This document shows positions 32,137 to 39,466 of a stretch of DNA of 64,000 nt, in pieces (positions within the stretch are counted from its first letter, which is position 1; every line of letters starts with the position of its first letter). A program made the position numbers and the translations under genes. The DNA comes from Slackia heliotrinireducens DSM 20476 (GTDB lineage: Bacteria > Actinomycetota > Coriobacteriia > Coriobacteriales > Eggerthellaceae). The notes under the pieces were generated by a model. That model made no database searches, had not been told where the DNA came from, and worked only from the letters and a program-made list of their open reading frames with translations. The stretch lies in the NCBI RefSeq assembly GCF_000023885.1, contig NC_013165.1:1736001-1800000 (forward strand), given 5' to 3'.

Positions 32137-34560
32137 CTAGAACCCCCTCGCTGCGGCGGCCTGCCGCGCCCCGAGGGCGGCGTCCATGCGGCCGGCGATG
32201 CCGCCGACCAGGGCGCGCCCGTCCAGGTAGAGCTTCATGTTCGCCATGTCGCGGCGCATGGCCTGCAGCTCCCGCACCACGCGGTCGGCGTCCTCGCCGC
32301 CGTCCATGTGCGCGGCGACGGCCTGGGCGAACGGCCGCATGTTGCGGCCCTGCAGCGGCATGATTGCCTCCTTGCCCGCCTCGCCGGCTCCTATGAGCGT
32401 CGCGCCGTCCACGATGCCGCCCTTCGCGGCCCACGTGATGCTGATGGAGGGCTTCGTGCCCGCGCCGCCGATGCCGTAGGGAGGCGTGCCTCCGCTGATG
32501 TGGAAGTGGGGCACCTTGATGTGCGGCAGCGAGAGCGTGAGGTTGCTGAACAGGCTCTTGATGCGGGATATGCCGTCGCTGACCTTCTGCCTGGCCGAAT
32601 TGATCTTGTCGCCGATTATGTTCTTGACGCTCTCGAAGATGCCGCCGACCGTCGTCTTGATGACGTTCAGCTTCTCACGGAACCCCGACGCGATCGCGGA
32701 CAGCGCGTTGGTGACGGCCGACTTGGCGGCGTTGAGCTTGTCGCTGAAGAAGCCCTTGACGGCGTCGAGCGCGGCGCCGACCGTCTGCCCTATGCCCGAC
32801 ATCGCCGGCGTCACGATGCCGTTCCAGATGCCGCTCAGGACGTTCGAGACGAGCGTCAGGATCGCCGTCCAGCACCCGCTCCAGTCCCCGTTCAGCGCGG
32901 CGGTGAAGACCGCGAACACGTCCTTGATGGCCTGGAAGCCGACGTCTATCGCGGACTGGACGTACGGCATGACCGTGTCGATGACGGTCTGGATGCCCGC
33001 GAACGCGCCCTGGAACGCGTCGTGGAGCGCGGGTATCACCACGGCCGCGGCGTTCTGCAGCGCGTCCATGAACGGAGCTATGGAGTCGTACAGCGGGCCG
33101 ATGTTGGCCTGGATGGTATCCAGCACGGGGCCCAGCACGTTCGACAGCGTGTCCACCGTCGCGTTGACGGCGGGGATGATGACGCCCGTTATCAGGTCGG
33201 TCGCCATGCTGGCGAAGCCCTGCACGACGGGCAGCGCCCTCGTGATGAACTCCTGGACGATGTCGCCTATCTGCTGGACGTACGGGGAGATCTCCTGCAC
33301 CGCGCCGCGGACGACGCCCGTGATGCCGACCCACACCTGGTGCACGTCGCCGTAGAGGGACCCGAACGCCGCGCCGACGGGGCCGAGCAGCCCCTGGACG
33401 TTCTCGCCGAGCGGCGCGACCATCCTCACCACGTCGGCGAACACGGTCCGCAGCGGAGAGAGCCAGCGGGACGCCTCGGACGCCGCCGTCTCGAACGCCT
33501 CGGAGAGCGACGCGAACGCCTGCTCGCCGTCGATGCGCGGCAGCTGGATGAACGGGAAGATGTCCCACAGGGCCTTCTCGATGAGTCGTTCCGCGCCGTT
33601 CACGGCCTCCTCGATGGCGGTCGGCGCGTACGCCCTGACGGCCGCCGCCGCCTCGTCCAGCACCGCGGGGACGGCCTGCGCCACGCCCTTGCCGATCTGG
33701 ATCACGGCGGGGATGATGTTGCCCGCCGCGGTGACGGCGCTGTCCACCAGCTCGCCGACCCTGGCGGCCACGTCGCCGTCGGGGTTGCCCAGCTCCTGCA
33801 GGAGGTTGGCCCACGCCGCCTTCGTCATCTCGATGGACCCGCTGATGGTCTGGCTGGCCTCCTTGGCCGTCGTGCCGGCTATGCCCTGCTCCTCCTGGAT
33901 GTACTGGATGGCCTGGACGATGTCGCCGAAGTTGTCGATCGACAGGTCGGCCGCCAGCCCGTTCGCCTCGGCGTACGCGTTCGCGTCGGCGATGAGCCTC
34001 TCCATCTCCGACTTCGTGCCGCCGTAGCCGAGCTTCAGGTTGTCCAGCATCGTGTAGTTCTGCTTGGCGAAGCCCTGGTACGCGTCCTGCACCGACTGCA
34101 TGTCGGAGCCGAACACGTTCACGTTGTCGCTGATGGCGCGCATCGCCACGTCGGTCATGTCGGCCGCGGCGTCCACGTCGCCGCCCATGCTGCTCACCAG
34201 CGCGGCGCTGAAGCTGGTTGCCTGCTCCATGTACTGCGCGCTGGACATGCCGGCGGTCGCGTACGCCTCGGCTGCGTACTGCTGCAGCTTGCCGCTGGCG
34301 TCGCCGTACAGCTTGTCCACGCCGCCGACCAGCTGCTCGTAGTTGGCGTAGCTGGACAGCGCCGCGGTCGTGAAGTCCGCCGCGGCCTTGCCGACGGCGG
34401 CGAGCCCGGCCGCGGCGACGGCGGCCTTCGCCACGCCGCCGAACTTGGCCCCGAAGCTGTCGCCGGCGGACTGCGCCGCCTGGTCGCACTTCGGCGCGAA
34501 GGACTTGTCCATCTGCGGGAATATCGATATGTGGGCCGCGCCGACTTCCGTAGAAGCCAT
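32137..34560 (-). CDS. Tape measure protein
   Basis: An 807-residue protein, largest of the virion set, Ala-rich with long helical and hydrophobic stretches. The N-terminal ~350 residues show the TP901-type tape-measure core (GVAKAAVAAAGLAAVGKAAADF; YANYEQLVGGVDKLYG). Repeated helical segments (~370-680) follow. It sets tail length; the usual rule of about 1.5 angstrom per residue suggests a tail near 120 nm (inference). Confidence 0.94.
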   Translation of the reverse strand: MASTEVGAAHISIFPQMDKSFAPKCDQAAQSAGDSFGAKFGGVAKAAVAAAGLAAVGKAAADFTTAALSSYANYEQLVGGVDKLYGDASGKLQQYAAEAYATAGMSSAQYMEQATSFSAALVSSMGGDVDAAADMTDVAMRAISDNVNVFGSDMQSVQDAYQGFAKQNYTMLDNLKLGYGGTKSEMERLIADANAYAEANGLAADLSIDNFGDIVQAIQYIQEEQGIAGTTAKEASQTISGSIEMTKAAWANLLQELGNPDGDVAARVGELVDSAVTAAGNIIPAVIQIGKGVAQAVPAVLDEAAAAVRAYAPTAIEEAVNGAERLIEKALWDIFPFIQLPRIDGEQAFASLSEAFETAASEASRWLSPLRTVFADVVRMVAPLGENVQGLLGPVGAAFGSLYGDVHQVWVGITGVVRGAVQEISPYVQQIGDIVQEFITRALPVVQGFASMATDLITGVIIPAVNATVDTLSNVLGPVLDTIQANIGPLYDSIAPFMDALQNAAAVVIPALHDAFQGAFAGIQTVIDTVMPYVQSAIDVGFQAIKDVFAVFTAALNGDWSGCWTAILTLVSNVLSGIWNGIVTPAMSGIGQTVGAALDAVKGFFSDKLNAAKSAVTNALSAIASGFREKLNVIKTTVGGIFESVKNIIGDKINSARQKVSDGISRIKSLFSNLTLSLPHIKVPHFHISGGTPPYGIGGAGTKPSISITWAAKGGIVDGATLIGAGEAGKEAIMPLQGRNMRPFAQAVAAHMDGGEDADRVVRELQAMRRDMANMKLYLDGRALVGGIAGRMDAALGARQAAAARGF

Positions 34561-34977
34561 CTACTCACCTCCGTAGTACCAATCGTCGAAGTCCTCAATG
34601 GGGATGGGGCCGCGCCCGATGCGCCGAGCCCCCGCGTCGGGGTCCACGCCCGGGCGAGGGATGGGCCTGGGCACGGGCGGCCTCTTGCCCTTCTCGACCT
34701 TCGAGGCGATGAACGCCCACTGGAACACGTCCAGCGTGTCGCTGATGCGCGCCAGCAGCTGCGGCACCAGGTAGGGCGACTGCCACAGCGCGTCCTCGCC
34801 CTCCGTCTCGCGCCGCAGCGCGCAGTCGGGCGGCAGGTACGCCAGGAAGTCCAGGAGGGAAGCCTCGGTGAGCGCCCCTCCCAGGTCGTCCAGCGTGAAC
34901 CTCGTCCGGCACATCAGCTCGTAGTTGACCGCCCCGCCGTGCTTCGCTAGGCAGTCGGCGAGGCCGCAGGTTCCCCC
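34561..34977 (-). CDS. Tail assembly chaperone, -1 frameshift extension (GT-like)
   Basis: The frame overlaps the end of the first chaperone ORF in the -1 frame and continues to 34561 (MCRTRFTLDDLGGALTEASLLDFLAYLP...YYGGE). It is best read as the C-terminal part of a frameshift fusion made at GGGGGAA (34977-34971). A stand-alone start (ATG 34914) is possible but has no ribosome site. Chaperones of this type coat the tape measure during tail assembly. Confidence 0.75.
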   Translation of the reverse strand, partial: GGTCGLADCLAKHGGAVNYELMCRTRFTLDDLGGALTEASLLDFLAYLPPDCALRRETEGEDALWQSPYLVPQLLARISDTLDVFQWAFIASKVEKGKRPPVPRPIPRPGVDPDAGARRIGRGPIPIEDFDDWYYGGE

Positions 34978-35231
34978 ATCGACGGCGCGCCGATCCCCTC
35001 GCGCGCGGCCATCCACGCCTGCGTGAGCGCGGCCAGGGCGTCGTCGCCCAGATCGTCCACGCACGGCAGGTACCTGCCGAAGAACGCGAACATCGCCTCG
35101 GCGTCGTCCTCCGCCGCGGCCAGCTCGGCAAGCTCCCTGCGGTTGAACGTCAGCGGGACGCGGTACACGTCGCCCGCCACGTCCACCTCGAGCGCCGGTC
35201 GCTCCGCGGCGAGCTTCAGCGCCGCGGCCAT
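34947..35231 (-). CDS. Tail assembly chaperone, first frame (G-like)
   Basis: A 94-residue protein starting at ATG 35231, which overlaps the tail tube stop by one base (TAATG). YRVPLTFNRRELAELAAAEDD is typical of actinophage tail chaperones between tube and tape measure. It ends just past the slippery sequence at 34971-34977. Confidence 0.82.
   Translation of the reverse strand: MAAALKLAAERPALEVDVAGDVYRVPLTFNRRELAELAAAEDDAEAMFAFFGRYLPCVDDLGDDALAALTQAWMAAREGIGAPSMGEPAASPTA
34971..34977 (-). promoter_or_regulatory. Probable -1 ribosomal slippery site
   Basis: Coding strand ATG GGG GAA holds GGGGGAA eight codons before the first chaperone's stop. Frame arithmetic (35231 versus 35064) confirms that the downstream frame is -1. 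Confidence 0.6.
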
Positions 35232-35812
35232 TAGGCGCTCACCACGCCGTCGTCGGTGTGGATGTAGACGCGCTCGCCGGCGCCGTCCACGGAGCAGACG
35301 ATCTTGACGTTCCACTTGATGGGCTCGTTGGCCACGAAGGTCAGGTCGCCGTCGAGCACAGGCTGGCCGTTGGGCACGACCACGCGCATGCGGGCGTCGC
35401 CGTCCTTCATGTTGAACACGAAGGTCCGGGCGGGCGCGAGGTGCGCGCCCATGTCGATCGTGATGGTCTCGCCGGCGGCGGAGGTGGCCGGTGTGCGGTG
35501 CACGTGGTCCTCGCCGAACAGGACGCAGAGGCCCTCGTAGTCGGTCTGGATGAACGAGAACGAGATCTCGCCCGTGAACTCCTCCAGCAGCGTGCGGACC
35601 GTGTTCTTGGACCAGTCCTTGATGTCTACCGTGCTGTACTCGGCGGTCAGGGTCAGGCCGTCCTCGCTGACGTAGCCGCAGGATGTTCCTGCGGCCCACG
35701 CCGTGCGCGCGTCGGCCGGCAGGTCCGTGCCGACGTCGGCGTACTGGACCGCGCCCGTCGTGCCGGATTGCATCGGCGCCCCTACGAGCACCTTCGCAGT
35801 GTCGATTGCCAT
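35231..35812 (-). CDS. Major tail (tube) protein
   Basis: A 193-residue protein ahead of the chaperone pair. AEYSTVDIKDWSKNTVRTLLEEFTGEISFSFIQTD and the closing VDGAGERVYIHTDDGVVSA resemble the HK97/phi-type tube family. Position and length support the call. Confidence 0.88.
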   Translation of the reverse strand: MAIDTAKVLVGAPMQSGTTGAVQYADVGTDLPADARTAWAAGTSCGYVSEDGLTLTAEYSTVDIKDWSKNTVRTLLEEFTGEISFSFIQTDYEGLCVLFGEDHVHRTPATSAAGETITIDMGAHLAPARTFVFNMKDGDARMRVVVPNGQPVLDGDLTFVANEPIKWNVKIVCSVDGAGERVYIHTDDGVVSA

Positions 35813-35824
35813 GGGTGTATCTCC

Positions 35825-36190
35825 TTAGTCTATGCGTATGTTGGTTTCGAGCTGGAACACGAGCTGCCATGCGAACCGCCCGTCGGCGCCGTACCCCACG
35901 GACACGAGCGACGGCGGGCCCACGGCGTTGATGCGCGCGTCGGCGTCCGCCAGGGTGCGGAGCACCGTGGCCAGCGCGAGCGCGGCCTGCTCCGACTCGC
36001 CCTCGGACCCGGTGAAAACGGTCACCGCGAAGCGCGGCGAGTCGTGCGGGTAGTCGCACTCCCCGCCCACGCGCTGCACGGTGGCGAACTCCCCGGGCGC
36101 GCCCGCTGGCGGGTAGGTGGCGCAGGGGACACCGAGCGTGGACGCGGTCCACCTGACCACCGTCTCCAGGCTCGACCAGAACTGGGCCAT
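35825..36190 (-). CDS. Tail terminator / tail completion protein
   Basis: A 121-residue protein just before the tube gene, the usual place of the tail terminator. RFAVTVFTGSEGESEQAALALATVLRTLADAD fits that fold. Call rests mostly on order and size. Confidence 0.65.
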   Translation of the reverse strand: MAQFWSSLETVVRWTASTLGVPCATYPPAGAPGEFATVQRVGGECDYPHDSPRFAVTVFTGSEGESEQAALALATVLRTLADADARINAVGPPSLVSVGYGADGRFAWQLVFQLETNIRID

Positions 36191-36203
36191 CGCGGCCTCC
36201 TTG

Positions 36204-36458
36204 TCAGATCGATTTCAGAAGCGTGCTGTGCACGCGGTTGCTGTTGACGGCGTGCATGTCTGCGGTGTGCACGAACGCGTGGCACCGCTTCTTGCCGGGC
36301 TTGGCCTTGCGCACCGAGTACCCCGTCGCGTCGTACATGCCGACGGCGCGGGCGCATATCTCGTCGGCCTTGGCGTCGGCGAGAGCGCACACCGCCCCGT
36401 CGTTGAGCACGGTGCGCGCGAAGGCCTTGTTCGGCCTGTAGGTGACCTTAGCCGTCAT
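36204..36458 (-). CDS. HK97 gp10-like head-tail connector / minor capsid (84 aa)
   Basis: Short basic protein (FVHTADMHAVNSNRVHSTLLKSI end) between head-closure and tail-terminator genes, matching the position of gp10-like proteins but shorter than most. Its start overlaps the preceding gene by 11 bases. Confidence 0.6.
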   Translation of the reverse strand: MTAKVTYRPNKAFARTVLNDGAVCALADAKADEICARAVGMYDATGYSVRKAKPGKKRCHAFVHTADMHAVNSNRVHSTLLKSI

Positions 36459-36792
36459 GGCGCTCCACCTCCACGGGCATGTTCCAGGGCGTCGGGCAGT
36501 TCTCGTCCATGTACGGGTGCGGCTCGCCCACCACGCGGTACGTGCCAGCCCAGGGCCCGCCCAGCGTCACCTTCGCGCCGCGCAGGTCGCCCGACCACGT
36601 CTTCGGGAAGTGGAGCGTGAGAGCCACGCGCACGCCCTCGGGCCTGCCGGCGTCCATGTCGGCGGTGGCGCCGGGAGCCACGAGCACCCCGGTGACGGGC
36701 TCCGGGGGCGCGTAGGCTTCCACGTGGTTGCCGAGCCTGTCCGTGGCGGACCAGTCGCGCAGCTCCACGGCGACCGTCGCGCCCCTAATCAT
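36448..36792 (-). CDS. Head closure (stopper) protein
   Basis: A 114-residue beta-rich protein (ALTLHFPKTWSGDLRGAKVTLGG; GTYRVVGEPHPYMDEN) at the head-closure position after the gp19-like adaptor, overlapping it by eight bases. Confidence 0.68.
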   Translation of the reverse strand: MIRGATVAVELRDWSATDRLGNHVEAYAPPEPVTGVLVAPGATADMDAGRPEGVRVALTLHFPKTWSGDLRGAKVTLGGPWAGTYRVVGEPHPYMDENCPTPWNMPVEVERHDG

Positions 36793-37177
36793 CCCCGCCC
36801 CCGATCGGAGCCCAGCCGACGCGGCCTGCGCCGGCGTCCAGCCCCAGCCGCTCGGCGTAGCCGCTCGAGCGGAGCAGCTTCCACCAGTTGTTGGTCGGGT
36901 ACGGCGCGGCGTACGTCACCGTCTGGCTGTAGACGCCGGCGGACGTGGTGGTCGACGCGACGTCCGAGGCCTGCGCGGACTGCATCGCCCTCGACACCAT
37001 GGACAGGCAGGCGTACCTGAGGTTGGCCGCCTGCACGGCGTCCTCCTTGTCCACGGCCACGAGCTGGGCGAGGTAGCCGGACGCCTCGTCGAGCAGCATC
37101 TCGGCGTAGTCGGCGTCGGCCCCCGCCAGGGCCGTGCGCATGCGCACCTCGAGCTCCTCCAGAGTCGCGTACGCCAT
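36785..37177 (-). CDS. Head-tail adaptor, Gp19/Gp15-like
   Basis: A 130-residue helical protein. MAYATLEELEVRMRTAL, then a helix with RYACLSMVSRAMQ and the TTTSAGVYSQTVTYA segment are typical of the phage Gp19/Gp15/Gp42 adaptor family. Its ATG overlaps the upstream stop as TGATG. Confidence 0.82.
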   Translation of the reverse strand: MAYATLEELEVRMRTALAGADADYAEMLLDEASGYLAQLVAVDKEDAVQAANLRYACLSMVSRAMQSAQASDVASTTTSAGVYSQTVTYAAPYPTNNWWKLLRSSGYAERLGLDAGAGRVGWAPIGGGDD

Positions 37178-37344
37178 CAGCGCCCCCTCCCTCCTGCGGC
37201 CTTAGGTTTCGCGGGCCTCTTGCGGGGCGCCGCCTTCGGCTTAGGTTCCGTCCTCGCCTCGGCGTAGCCGAGCGCCAGCAGCCTCTCCCTGGAGTGCTCC
37301 GGCACCTCGACCTCGACGCCGTTGGGCGCTGTGAGCGCGACCAT
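37177..37344 (-). CDS. Small phage protein between capsid and adaptor (55 aa)
   Basis: MVALTAPNGVEVEVPEHS followed by a Lys/Pro/Arg-rich tail (PRKRPAKPKAAGGRGR). Small proteins of this pattern follow the capsid gene in many actinophages; role unknown, possibly head decoration or DNA contact. Confidence 0.7.
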   Translation of the reverse strand: MVALTAPNGVEVEVPEHSRERLLALGYAEARTEPKPKAAPRKRPAKPKAAGGRGR

Positions 37345-37346
37345 CG

Positions 37347-38231
37347 CTAGGCCGTCAGGCGGACGAAGGTGCCCGCGTCGCGGACCATGAACGCCAGCTC
37401 GATCTCGAAGCGGACGGCGAACATGTTGTGCTGCCACAGGTGGAGCGTCTTGGTCTCGTCGCCCACCGTGTACTCGATGGACGCCTGGTCGGACACGGCG
37501 CCCTGGATGGCGTCCACGGCCCCCCACGCGCAGTTGTCGAAGTCGCCCGCGATGCCGAGCGTGGCGGGCGAGCCCGCCGCGTACACGCCCTTGCGCACGG
37601 ACACGTTCGCCCCCAGGATGGGGTCCACGGTGCCGGACTGCACGCCGGCGGTGAACAGCGGGTGACCGGTGGAGTCGGTCGCGCCGAGGACGGCGGAGCG
37701 GCCCTGCGGGGAGAGCGCGACTCCGCTCATGATGCCGTCGTTGGCGCCGATGAGCTGGTCTGCCGCCACGAACTGGTCGTAGAGGGTCTTGCCCTCGGCG
37801 GGGGTCAGGCTGACGGCCTGCGCGCCGCCGAGCACGTCGAAGTTCTGGCCGGGGGCGGCGGTCCCCATGACGGTCGCGTCGAACTGGCGGCCGAACAGCT
37901 TCGGCAGGCGGTTGACGCACTCGTTGTAGAGCGCGGCCTTGTCGCGGCGGAACTCGGTCGAGAACGGCACGATGATGGCCATCTTGTAGGGCTCGACCTC
38001 CTTGATGCCGAAGTCGAACTTGCCCACGGGCTTGGCCTCGGTCTCGCCGACCCACTCGGGGACCGGGTCGCCGGTGATGGTCTGGTACTTCTTGCCGTTG
38101 CCGGCGATCTCCATCTTCGGGGCCAGCTGCATGAACGCGGACTCCTCGACGGCCTTGCTGATGATCTCGGCGGAGACCTCCTTGTCGAAGATGACGTTGG
38201 CTGTCTCGCGGGAGATGTCGAATGCGGTCAT
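37347..38231 (-). CDS. Major capsid protein, HK97 fold
   Basis: A 294-residue protein behind the scaffold. ISKAVEESAFMQLAPKMEIAG and GDPVPEWVGETEAKPVG followed by KMAIIVPFSTEFRRD are diagnostic of the HK97-type capsid family (N-arm and E-loop region). The ATG follows AGAGAGGAG. Confidence 0.95.
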   Translation of the reverse strand: MTAFDISRETANVIFDKEVSAEIISKAVEESAFMQLAPKMEIAGNGKKYQTITGDPVPEWVGETEAKPVGKFDFGIKEVEPYKMAIIVPFSTEFRRDKAALYNECVNRLPKLFGRQFDATVMGTAAPGQNFDVLGGAQAVSLTPAEGKTLYDQFVAADQLIGANDGIMSGVALSPQGRSAVLGATDSTGHPLFTAGVQSGTVDPILGANVSVRKGVYAAGSPATLGIAGDFDNCAWGAVDAIQGAVSDQASIEYTVGDETKTLHLWQHNMFAVRFEIELAFMVRDAGTFVRLTA

Positions 38232-38243
38232 TTCCGCTCCTCT

Positions 38244-38711
38244 CTAGATGCCGAGCGCCTCTGCGAAGCGGTCGGCGTTGGTCTTCTTGGCGGCGGCCCT
38301 GCTGCCGCCGTCGTCGGTCCTGGTGGGGTACGCGGGCAGCAGCTTCAGCAGGCGCGCCACCTGCGCCTCAAGCTCGCCCTCGTCGGAGCCGTTGAGCATG
38401 TCCACGACCTCTGCGGGGACACCGGCCGCGTCGGCCACCTTCGCGACCGTCTCGGCGCGCGCCGCGCGGGCCTTGAGCTCGTTCAGCTCCGCCTCGGCCT
38501 TTTCGGCCCTTTTGACGGCCTTCTCCTGCTCGGTCTGCTGCGACTCGCGGAGCTTTTCCAGCTCGTCGGCCGCGCCCTGGTTCTCCTTGGCCTTGCGCTC
38601 CCACTCGCGGGAGTGCTGGCGCATCGCCTCGTACTTGGCCTGCCAGTCGGTGGGCTTGCCCGCCTCCTGGGCCTGCGCTGACGCCTGCGCCTCGTTTGCC
38701 TCTTCAGCCAT
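38244..38711 (-). CDS. Capsid scaffolding protein
   Basis: A 155-residue, highly charged, coiled-coil-rich protein (~25-90) immediately before the capsid gene, as for DUF4355-type scaffolds. AAGGAG precedes the ATG. Two terminator hairpins lie just upstream, so a local promoter or anti-termination must supply expression. Confidence 0.85.
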   Translation of the reverse strand: MAEEANEAQASAQAQEAGKPTDWQAKYEAMRQHSREWERKAKENQGAADELEKLRESQQTEQEKAVKRAEKAEAELNELKARAARAETVAKVADAAGVPAEVVDMLNGSDEGELEAQVARLLKLLPAYPTRTDDGGSRAAAKKTNADRFAEALGI

Positions 38712-38741
38712 GTCGGCTCCTTCCCGCCCTTTCCGGGCATG

Positions 38742-38763
38742 AAAAAGGCCGCTTTCCGCGGCC
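38742..38763 (-). terminator. Terminator hairpin A upstream of the scaffold gene
   Basis: Minus strand GGCCGC-GGAAA-GCGGCC followed by TTTTT. Confidence 0.75.
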
Positions 38764-38789
38764 TGCGTACGCCGCCTTCTGACGGCATG

Positions 38790-38813
38790 AAAAAAGCGCC
38801 CCGAAGGACGCTT
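38790..38813 (-). terminator. Terminator hairpin B upstream of the scaffold gene
   Basis: Minus strand AAGCGTCC-TTCG-GGGCGCTT followed by TTTT; closely behind the stop of the 127-residue cargo gene. Confidence 0.8.
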
Positions 38814-38844
38814 GATTCCGAAATCGGTCGGTAAGTAAGTGGAT

Positions 38845-39228
38845 CTACTTACAGGGTTTTATCTCGGGTATGAAGCTCGTCACGTAGCGTTTGAGTATCT
38901 CCTCGCACACTTCCTTGAGCAGCGGGTAGGACACGTCGATGCCGGCCGACTCGAGCGTTTGGCAGACGATCCTCCAGACGTCGGGGTTCTCGACGAGCCT
39001 GAAGAAGGCCTTGCCCTCCTCGGTGGCGCCTACGACCTCGCAGCCGACGCAGACGCCGTTGAAGTCGTGCTTGAACTCGGCGTCGATGAGCCCGTCGGCT
39101 TTCAGACGCTTCAGCTCCGCGGTGACGCTCTCCGGCCTCCCAACATCGTAGTAGTCGCTCGTCGGAGCAGGGCCGCCGTCCTTGGCGGCAAGGGCCATCA
39201 GCTGGCGCATTAAGACGTAGTCTCGCAT
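38845..39228 (-). CDS. Accessory (moron) protein, possible winged-helix, 127 aa
   Basis: Starts at ATG 39228 behind GGGGAGG. The middle (VTAELKRLKADGLIDAEF, then GATEEGKAFFRL) looks like a winged-helix motif with its wing. It lies between the MuF effector unit and the scaffold, is not part of a normal head module, and is followed at once by two terminators. Function unknown; a regulator or superinfection/immunity factor is possible. Confidence 0.65.
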   Translation of the reverse strand: MRDYVLMRQLMALAAKDGGPAPTSDYYDVGRPESVTAELKRLKADGLIDAEFKHDFNGVCVGCEVVGATEEGKAFFRLVENPDVWRIVCQTLESAGIDVSYPLLKEVCEEILKRYVTSFIPEIKPCK

Positions 39229-39271
39229 GTTCCTCCCCTGTACGCGAAAGCCGCCCGGAGGCGGCTTGTCG

Positions 39272-39466
39272 TTAATTTGATTTATCATCGTCGACTCTAC
39301 GATGATCTGTTCTGTTCTGTTCTCTCACCCTATCGATTTCCTGCTTCAATTCTGGCGATAGCTCGGGTTTACGGTCGGGATCTATCTCGGTAATAACCGG
39401 TAAACCGTTGTCGCTGAGCGGAAATGCGGCCCAGTACTCATCCCAGTTAAACTCTGAATCTCTCAT
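39272..39466 (-). CDS. Small acidic protein overlapping the MuF-JAB gene (candidate immunity)
   Basis: 64 residues, rich in Asp/Glu with one aromatic patch (FNWDEYWAAF). Its start lies 20 bases inside the end of the MuF-JAB gene, so translation would be coupled. Base composition is as low in G+C as the JAB-like half. Position, size and charge are those of an immunity protein for a polymorphic effector; this is inference from context only. Confidence 0.55.
   Translation of the reverse strand: MRDSEFNWDEYWAAFPLSDNGLPVITEIDPDRKPELSPELKQEIDRVREQNRTDHRRVDDDKSN

Noticed and set aside
29512-34950. A plus-strand open frame of 1812 codons
   Set aside because: It is antisense to the tape measure, Dit, collar and hub genes. 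Its composition (Arg/Ala/Val/Leu/His/Asp-rich, no domains) is that of a GC-rich shadow frame.
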